Shown in pieces: positions 1 to 4,854 of a stretch of DNA of 7,037 nt. The DNA lies in contig PMBM01000229.1 of assembly GCA_003153855.1 (NCBI GenBank), forward strand, positions 18,649 to 25,685. Reading direction: 5' to 3'. The first letter of the stretch is position 1. Each line of letters begins with the position of its first letter. Position numbers and translations under genes: made by a program. The notes under the pieces were generated by a model, which saw only the letters and a list, made by a program, of their open reading frames with translations, was not told the origin of the DNA and searched no databases. The DNA comes from Propionibacteriaceae bacterium. Lineage in GTDB: Bacteria > Actinomycetota > Actinomycetes > Propionibacteriales > Propionibacteriaceae.

Positions 1-1337
1 AGCGCGTTCTGCGACTCCCAGCGCTCGCGCACCTGGCCACCGGTCGCGGGGGCCTTCTCCTTCCAGCCGAGCGCACCGAGCACGACCAGCACGTGCTCGA
101 ATCCGGGCTCAGCACCCTTCGTACGCGCCGTGGCCGCCAGTGCGCCCAGTGCCTGCTTGACCTCCGGCCGGTCGTAGAAGCGCTCCGCGTTGCGCACCTG
201 GTACGGGATCCCTGCGTCGGCGAACGCCGCCTCGTACGCGGGCGAGTGAGCATTGATCCGGTACAGCACCGCCATCTCTCGCCAGTCGACCCCGTCCGCG
301 CGCAGGCCCTTGAGCCAGCGTGCGACGGCGCTCGCCTCGGCCGCTTCGTCGGGCGCAGACTCGAAGACCGGCGACGGTCCCGCCGGGCGTTGGGCGCGCA
401 GGGTCACGTGCCGTTGGCCGGACCCCTCCAGCACCCGGTTCGCGACGTCGACGACCTGCGGCGTCGAGCGGTAGTCGCGGACCAGCTCGATGCGCCGCGC
501 CCCCGGGTGGTGCTCGCCGAAGCCCAGCAGGTACTGCGCCCGCGCACCGGCGAACGTGTGGATCGTCTGCGCGGGGTCGCCCACCACGCAGACGTCGTGA
601 CTCGGCCCGAGCCACAGGTCGACGAGGCGTTGCTGGATGGGGCTGACGTCCTGGTACTCGTCGACGACGAGGTGACGGTACTGACGGCGAACCTGCGCGG
701 CGACGTCCTCGTGGTCGGTCAGCAGCGCGACCGCGCAGAGCAGGATGTCGTCGAAGTCGATACGGCCGCGGTCCCGGTTGAGGTTGTCGTACGTGACCAG
801 CAGACGGCCCACCGCCTCCGGCTCCACCCCCGCCACGGCACGCCCGGACGACCTCGCGAGCGACGCGTACGTCTCGGGCTCGACGTTGCTCACCTTGGCC
901 CAGGACACCTCCCCCGACAGGTCGCGGATCACCGACGTGTCCGTCGGGAGCCCCAGCCGTCGCGCCGCGTCCGCGACCACCGAGAAGCGGCCCTCGGAGA
1001 CCTGGGGCAACGCGCTCCCGTACGCCTTCGGCCAGAAGAACTGGGCCTGCCGCAGTGCGGCGGAGTGGAACGTACGAGCCCGGACGCCGGTCACGCCGAG
1101 CGTCGCGAGCCGCCCGCGCAGCTCGCCTGCCGCGCGCGTCGTGAACGTCACCGCGAGCGTCGACCGGGCATCGAGCGCACCCGTCAGGGCGCCGTAGGCG
1201 ATGCGGTGCGTGATCGCACGCGTCTTGCCCGTACCGGCACCCGCGATCACGACGACGGCCTCCCCCAGGCTGGTCGCCACCTCTCGCTGCTCGGGGTCGA
1301 GACCGCGAAGGATCTCGTCGGGGTGTGGAGCGGCCAT
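1..1337 (-). CDS. uvrD2: UvrD2-type SF1A ATP-dependent DNA helicase, N-terminal part (3' end off the left edge)
   Basis: This gene reads leftward and is cut by the window edge, leaving about 445 residues of a protein that is about 700 aa in mycobacteria. UvrD2 translocates 3'-5' on single-stranded DNA using ATP and acts in cytoplasmic DNA repair. Visible motifs in order: Q-motif LDPEQRE (Q17), Walker A AGAGTGKT (32-39), motif Ia TFTTRAAGEL (64-73), TFHSAA (motif Ib), RIDFDDIL, Walker B VVDEYQD (224-230), motif III VVGDPAQT (251-258), motif IV DYRS (288-291), then NAERFYDRPEVK and RERWES near the edge. From memory, these last segments and TFH-RQ-FFW match mycobacterial UvrD2 better than UvrD1/PcrA. 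Motifs V and VI, the tetracysteine linker and the HRDC domain would lie outside the window. The ATG at 1337 places the Q-motif at a normal distance. An in-frame GTG at 1346 is an alternative. Neither has a Shine-Dalgarno sequence. The gene is divergent from the mycoredoxin gene, as in M. tuberculosis. Motif III continues HTFAGA where most relatives have YxFRGA. Confidence 0.9.
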   Translation of the reverse strand, partial: MAAPHPDEILRGLDPEQREVATSLGEAVVVIAGAGTGKTRAITHRIAYGALTGALDARSTLAVTFTTRAAGELRGRLATLGVTGVRARTFHSAALRQAQFFWPKAYGSALPQVSEGRFSVVADAARRLGLPTDTSVIRDLSGEVSWAKVSNVEPETYASLARSSGRAVAGVEPEAVGRLLVTYDNLNRDRGRIDFDDILLCAVALLTDHEDVAAQVRRQYRHLVVDEYQDVSPIQQRLVDLWLGPSHDVCVVGDPAQTIHTFAGARAQYLLGFGEHHPGARRIELVRDYRSTPQVVDVANRVLEGSGQRHVTLRAQRPAGPSPVFESAPDEAAEASAVARWLKGLRADGVDWREMAVLYRINAHSPAYEAAFADAGIPYQVRNAERFYDRPEVKQALGALAATARTKGAEPGFEHVLVVLGALGWKEKAPATGGQVRERWESQNA

Positions 1338-1430
1338 GGCGGACACTGTGCCACGCGTCGGTGACACCCGAGAACGCCGGTCAGGTCCCGCGCGGCGGAA
1401 TAGCGACAGCGACGCCGCGGTTCCGTCCAC
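1338..1430. promoter_or_regulatory. Divergent intergenic region between uvrD2 and mrx1
   Basis: These 93 bp hold the start regions of both flanking genes. Seen: one exact SigR/SigH-type element reading rightward (annotated separately). The same bases read leftward give GGAAC-N18-ATT, a poorer match, which would leave an mRNA leader of about 50-55 nt before the uvrD2 ATG. A small inverted repeat GGTG-A-CACC lies at about 1361-1369; it could be chance or an operator half-site. I see no convincing TTGACA/TANNNT promoter for uvrD2. The regulatory reading is inference from motif matching by eye. Confidence 0.5.
1397..1422 (+). promoter_or_regulatory. SigR/SigH-class promoter of mrx1 (GGAAT-N18-GTT)
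   Basis: The -35 element GGAAT is at 1397-1401 and the -10 element GTT at 1420-1422, with exactly 18 bp between. This is the published consensus form for the thiol-oxidative-stress sigma factors SigR (Streptomyces) and SigH (mycobacteria, corynebacteria). The mrx1 ATG begins 8 bp after GTT, so transcription would start at or within a base or two of the start codon and the mRNA would be leaderless. This agrees with the lack of a Shine-Dalgarno sequence. Glutaredoxin-like and mycoredoxin genes are known members of such regulons, which supports the call. The match is seen directly; use by a SigR-type factor is inferred. Confidence 0.68.
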
Positions 1431-1676
1431 ATGGCGCTGATGATGTTCACCACGACCTGGTGCGGGTACTGCCGCAGGCTCAAGTCCCAGCTCGACCGCA
1501 CCGGCATCGAGTACACCGAGGTGGACATCGAGACCAACCCCGAGGGTGCCGAGCTGGTGGAGCACGCCAACTCAGGCAACCAGACAGTTCCGACCCTGCT
1601 GTTCGACGACGGGTCCACGCTGACCAACCCGAGTGTGCGCGACGTGGAGCGACACCTCGCCGGCCTGGCAAGCTGA
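1431..1676 (+). CDS. mrx1: Mycoredoxin Mrx1 (glutaredoxin-like mycothiol-dependent oxidoreductase)
   Basis: This 81-aa single-domain thioredoxin-fold protein reduces protein-mycothiol mixed disulfides in the cytoplasm of actinobacteria, drawing electrons from mycothiol, mycothione reductase and NADPH. The active site is WCGYC (W10, C11, C14), with C11 the expected nucleophile. TVPT (52-55) carries the cis-proline P54, and GSTLTNPS (61-68) is the C-terminal signature. These segments closely match M. tuberculosis Rv3198A as I remember it, and the length is that of the family. The ATG at 1431 is preferred because it gives the normal short N-terminal strand before the active site. ATGs at 1440 and 1443 are in frame but would trim that strand. 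No Shine-Dalgarno sequence is visible; a SigR/SigH-type promoter ends 8 bp upstream, implying a leaderless, thiol-stress-induced message. The gene is divergent from uvrD2 and sits 52 bp upstream of recC. The protein looks intact. Confidence 0.95.
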   Translation: MALMMFTTTWCGYCRRLKSQLDRTGIEYTEVDIETNPEGAELVEHANSGNQTVPTLLFDDGSTLTNPSVRDVERHLAGLAS

Positions 1677-1680
1677 CGCT

Positions 1681-1699
1681 GGCGGGCCCGCGCCCGTTT
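1681..1699 (+). terminator. Possible weak intrinsic terminator after mrx1
   Basis: CGGGC (1683-1687) can pair with GCCCG (1692-1696) around a 4-nt loop, and two G-U pairs could extend the stem to 7. TTT follows at once at 1697-1699, then CTGT. The overlapping GCGGGCCCGC at 1682-1691 is also a perfect palindrome. It begins only 5 bp after the mrx1 stop, a normal terminator position. The T run is very short and GC-rich hairpins are common by chance in such DNA, so this is tentative; readthrough into recC remains possible. Confidence 0.33.
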
Positions 1700-1716
1700 C
1701 TGTCCGAGGCCCCCTC

Positions 1717-1722
1717 TAGGGT
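1717..1722 (+). promoter_or_regulatory. -10 element (TAGGGT) for a leaderless recC transcript
   Basis: TAGGGT fits the actinobacterial housekeeping -10 consensus TANNNT. The recC GTG starts 7 bp after its last T, exactly where transcription would begin, so the mRNA would start with the start codon. No good TTGACA-like -35 is seen, which is common for leaderless actinobacterial promoters. AGGGTGAG overlaps the same bases and could be read as a weak ribosome binding site, but its spacing to GTG is poor. recC/recB may therefore have their own constitutive promoter separate from the stress promoter of mrx1. Confidence 0.55.
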
Positions 1723-1728
1723 GAGCCC

Positions 1729-4700
1729 GTGAGCGGGTTGAGGGTACGTGTGGGCGATCGCCCGGAAGCCCTCGTTGCCGTCCTCGCGGCCGAGCTTGAC
1801 CGTGCGCGCGTCGACCCGTTCGAGGCCGACGTCGTGGCCGTCTCTGCACCGGGACAGGGCCGCTGGCTCCTGCAGCGCCTCGGACGGGTGCTCGGCGCCA
1901 GCAAGGATCAGACGGACGGGGTGAGCGCGCGCATCGAGCTGCCCACACCGAGGAACCTGTTCGCGGAGCTCGAGCGCGACGTCCTGGGCATCACGCCTGG
2001 CGACGACCCGTGGGCGACCGACAGGCTCGCGTGGACGATGCTGCGTGCCTTCGAGATCGCCGCGGACGAGCCCTGGTTCCGCGACGTCGCCGTCCACATC
2101 TCCGGCACGGACCGCCCTGGGAGACGGTACGGAGCCGCACGGCGCTTCTGCGAGATGTTCGGCCGCTACGCGCGGTGGCGGCCCGAGCTGCTCACCAGTC
2201 CCGGACACGGCGGCGACGCCTGGCAGCACCACCTCTGGAACCTCCTGGGCGACCTGGTCGACGGCCCGACCCCGTGGGAACGCACCGCCGAGGCCGCCGC
2301 GCGGTTGCGGGACGACCCGACCCTCAGCGGGCTCCCGGGTCACGTCTCCTTGTGGGCACCGCAACGCATCGCACCGTCCGAACGCACGCTCCTCGCCGCT
2401 CTCGGTGCCTGCCGCGACGTCACCGTGTGGTGGCCCGCAGCGTCCGTCTCCGGCGAACACCTCCTCACCCGTCGGCTCGGCGTCGCCGGCGCGGCTGCGC
2501 TCCGGGCGGTGACGGAGAACGTCCCTGCCGAGCCGGTCGTGGGTCCGCCGAGGGCAACCGAGACGCTCCTGGCGCACCTGCAGGACCAGGTGCGGACGGG
2601 CGGTGCCGGGCACACGCCGGCTCGCGGCGACCGCTCGGTCCAGGTCCACCTCAGCCACGGTCTTGATCGGCAGATCGAGGTGCTGCGCGACGTGCTGTGC
2701 GACCTCTTCGAGACCACTCCCGACCTGGAGCCACGCGACGTGCTCGTCTGCACGCCACAGCTGCCGGATGTGGCGCCCCTCGTACGTGCGCTGTGCATGC
2801 TCGACGCGGAGACCCTCGGCATGCACGCCCACCCCGTCAGCACGCTGCGGGTACGCGTCGCCGACCCGTCCCCGGCCAGCTCGAACCCTGTCCTCGATGT
2901 GCTCTGGCGCCTCCTCGACCTCCCGACGTCGAGGGCCGAGCTCGGCGACCTGCTCGCCCTGTGCAGCACGCCACCCGTCGCGCGGAAGTTCCGGTTCGAC
3001 GATGAGCGCCTCGAGACGCTCGGGGAGCTGCTGGAGCGGGCAGGCGTCCGCTGGGGCATCGACCCCGAGTCGCGCGAGGCGTTCGGGCTGCGGGGCATCA
3101 ACCAGAACACCTGGGTCGCGGGGCTCAACCGACTGGTGCTGGGCGTGGCCGTCTCGGAACGCGACCTCGCGTACGTGTCGTCCGTGCTCCCGCTCGACAT
3201 GGTCGACTCCGGCGACCTCGACCTCGTCGGAGCCATCGCGGAGATCTACTCGATCGTCAAGCAGGCCGTCACCGCGTTCGGTGAGCCGGCCACTCCCGTC
3301 GAGTGGGTAGCGAGGTTCCGCGACCTGCTGACCCGGCTCGTCGACGTGTCCTCCGACGACGCCTGGCAGCTGGGCCACGCCCAGGTGCTCCTCAGCGAGC
3401 TGGCCGCTGCTTCCGGTCCCGACGCGCCCATGATCGGCCTCGGCGACATGCGCCACCTCGTCGCGGACTGGCTCGGGTCCCATCCCCCGCGCTCGACGCT
3501 GCTGACAGGCAACCTGACTGTGACAACGCTCGAGGCGCTGCGCCACGTGCCTCACCGTGTCGTGTGCCTGGTCGGCATCGACGAGGCGTCGTTCCCGCGC
3601 GCCTCTCGCCGCTCCGGCGACGACCTGCTCGAGCTGGCCACCAACCCCGAGGATCCCCACTCGTCCCTGGACGACAGACAGCTCTTTCTCGACGCACTGA
3701 TGGCGGCGCAGGATGCGTTCGTCATCATCGGGGGCGGGCGCGACCAGCGCACGAACGAACGGCTGCCGCTCGCCGCTCCGATCATCGACCTTCTGGATGC
3801 CGTACGGGACCTCGGCGTGGCTCGCGACGCGGTGGTCGTCGAGCACGCCCTGCAGCCGTACGAGGTCGGGGCCGAGCCGACGTACGACGCGTGCGCGGTG
3901 GAAGCCCGCCGGGCGTTGCTGACGGTCCCACGGCCCGTGGCTCACGATCGGTTCGAGACGGCGGGAGTCGAGCGGACGGAACGGCCCTCCGTGGTGACGC
4001 TCGCGGAGCTGACCGCGTTCTTCCGGCACCCCGCGCGGGAGTTCCTCAAGCGCCGGGTGGGGTCCTGGTGGGGCATCTCGCGCAGCGAGATCGACACCGA
4101 TGCCGACGAGGGGCGCAGAGCCGCGCCGACCGAGATCCCCGTACAGCTCGACAGCCTCGACTCATGGGAGCTGGAGAACCGTCTCCTCCAGCTCGCCGTG
4201 GCCGGACGGCCGCGCGAGACGATCGTGCAGGCGGAGCTGCGCCGCGGCCAGCTGCCCCCGAACGCTCGTGGCGCGGAGGTCCTGGCGCGAGCCACGTCGC
4301 GGGTCGGCGAGGTGCTCGACAACCTCGGTCCATACCTGTCCAACCCTCTCGAGCACGTCGACCTCACCGTGGACCTGCCCAGCGGGGTGCGAGTCACGGG
4401 CCGCGTCCCCGTACGTGGCGACACGGTGGTCGAGGCGACCACGTCCAAACCCGCCGACAAGCGGCTGGTCGAACCGTGGCTTCGGCTGCTGATGCTCACT
4501 GCGTCGACGGCGGGCGACTGGCGCTCTGTCGTGTGCTCAACACGGCGTGTCGCCACTCTGTCCCCGACATCTCGGGAGAAGTCCGTCAGCCAGCTGGACC
4601 ACCTGGTCACGTTGATGTTCGACGGCTGGGACCAGCCGCTCCCCCTGCCGCCACGGGTCGGGTTCGAGCTCGCCGACCCGCACGGGGTCGTCGACGACGA

Positions 4701-4854
4701 ACGGCTTCGGAAGATCTGGGGCTACGACGTCGACGCCACGTGGCTGCTGTTCTTCGACGATCTCGCCGCGGTCGAAGACGCAGCCGCGCCACACGGTGGG
4801 CTGCGCCGGCTCGCACAGGACACGTACGGGCCGTTGCTGGAGGCGCTGCGATGA
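1729..4854 (+). CDS. recC: Exodeoxyribonuclease V subunit gamma (RecC)
   Basis: RecC is the scaffold of the RecBCD helicase-nuclease: it binds the split DNA end, guides the strands to RecB and RecD and, in E. coli, reads Chi. The 1041 aa are close to family size (about 1,100). Segments seen, in order: DPFEADVVAVSAPGQGRWL in the N-terminal inactive helicase-like domain; FGRYARWRPELL (144-155); LPGHVSLWAPQRI (202-214); PRDVLVCTPQLPDVAPLVR (335-353); RVADP...NPVLDVLWRLLDLP (from 376); AGVRWGID (438-445); ALRHVPHRVVCLVG (603-616) then FPR; the DDRQLFLDAL block (648-657); and the C-terminal LTAFFRHPAREFLKRRVG (761-778). As is normal for RecC, I see no working Walker A, so it should not hydrolyse ATP. 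The GTG at 1729 was chosen because it fits the N-terminal domain and lies 7 bp after a -10 hexamer. The stop overlaps the recB start in ATGA, so the two are co-transcribed and probably translationally coupled. No frameshift or internal stop is seen. Confidence 0.96.
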   Translation: MSGLRVRVGDRPEALVAVLAAELDRARVDPFEADVVAVSAPGQGRWLLQRLGRVLGASKDQTDGVSARIELPTPRNLFAELERDVLGITPGDDPWATDRLAWTMLRAFEIAADEPWFRDVAVHISGTDRPGRRYGAARRFCEMFGRYARWRPELLTSPGHGGDAWQHHLWNLLGDLVDGPTPWERTAEAAARLRDDPTLSGLPGHVSLWAPQRIAPSERTLLAALGACRDVTVWWPAASVSGEHLLTRRLGVAGAAALRAVTENVPAEPVVGPPRATETLLAHLQDQVRTGGAGHTPARGDRSVQVHLSHGLDRQIEVLRDVLCDLFETTPDLEPRDVLVCTPQLPDVAPLVRALCMLDAETLGMHAHPVSTLRVRVADPSPASSNPVLDVLWRLLDLPTSRAELGDLLALCSTPPVARKFRFDDERLETLGELLERAGVRWGIDPESREAFGLRGINQNTWVAGLNRLVLGVAVSERDLAYVSSVLPLDMVDSGDLDLVGAIAEIYSIVKQAVTAFGEPATPVEWVARFRDLLTRLVDVSSDDAWQLGHAQVLLSELAAASGPDAPMIGLGDMRHLVADWLGSHPPRSTLLTGNLTVTTLEALRHVPHRVVCLVGIDEASFPRASRRSGDDLLELATNPEDPHSSLDDRQLFLDALMAAQDAFVIIGGGRDQRTNERLPLAAPIIDLLDAVRDLGVARDAVVVEHALQPYEVGAEPTYDACAVEARRALLTVPRPVAHDRFETAGVERTERPSVVTLAELTAFFRHPAREFLKRRVGSWWGISRSEIDTDADEGRRAAPTEIPVQLDSLDSWELENRLLQLAVAGRPRETIVQAELRRGQLPPNARGAEVLARATSRVGEVLDNLGPYLSNPLEHVDLTVDLPSGVRVTGRVPVRGDTVVEATTSKPADKRLVEPWLRLLMLTASTAGDWRSVVCSTRRVATLSPTSREKSVSQLDHLVTLMFDGWDQPLPLPPRVGFELADPHGVVDDERLRKIWGYDVDATWLLFFDDLAAVEDAAAPHGGLRRLAQDTYGPLLEALR
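4839..4843 (+). promoter_or_regulatory. Shine-Dalgarno site of recB inside the end of recC
   Basis: GGAGG lies 7 bp before the recB ATG (4851), within the last codons of recC. It is the only strong ribosome binding site in the window and fixes the recB start at the ATGA overlap. The apparent first genes (uvrD2, mrx1, recC) have no such site. Confidence 0.7.

Noticed and set aside
93..1364. A 423-codon open frame on the plus strand opposite uvrD2.
   Set aside because: It lies antisense to a protein with all expected helicase motifs; its translation is rich in R, V, D and H with no recognisable domain, as expected for shadow frames in GC-rich DNA.
1361..1369. Inverted repeat GGTG-A-CACC in the uvrD2/mrx1 intergenic region as a repressor operator.
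   Set aside because: Four-base arms around one base are expected by chance in GC-rich DNA and there is no second copy, so it is mentioned only within the intergenic feature.
1480..4029. An 849-codon open frame on the minus strand opposite mrx1 and recC.
   Set aside because: It covers two well-conserved genes on the other strand, and its composition is low-complexity R/D/V/E-rich without motifs. It is open because stop codons are rare opposite GC3-rich codons.
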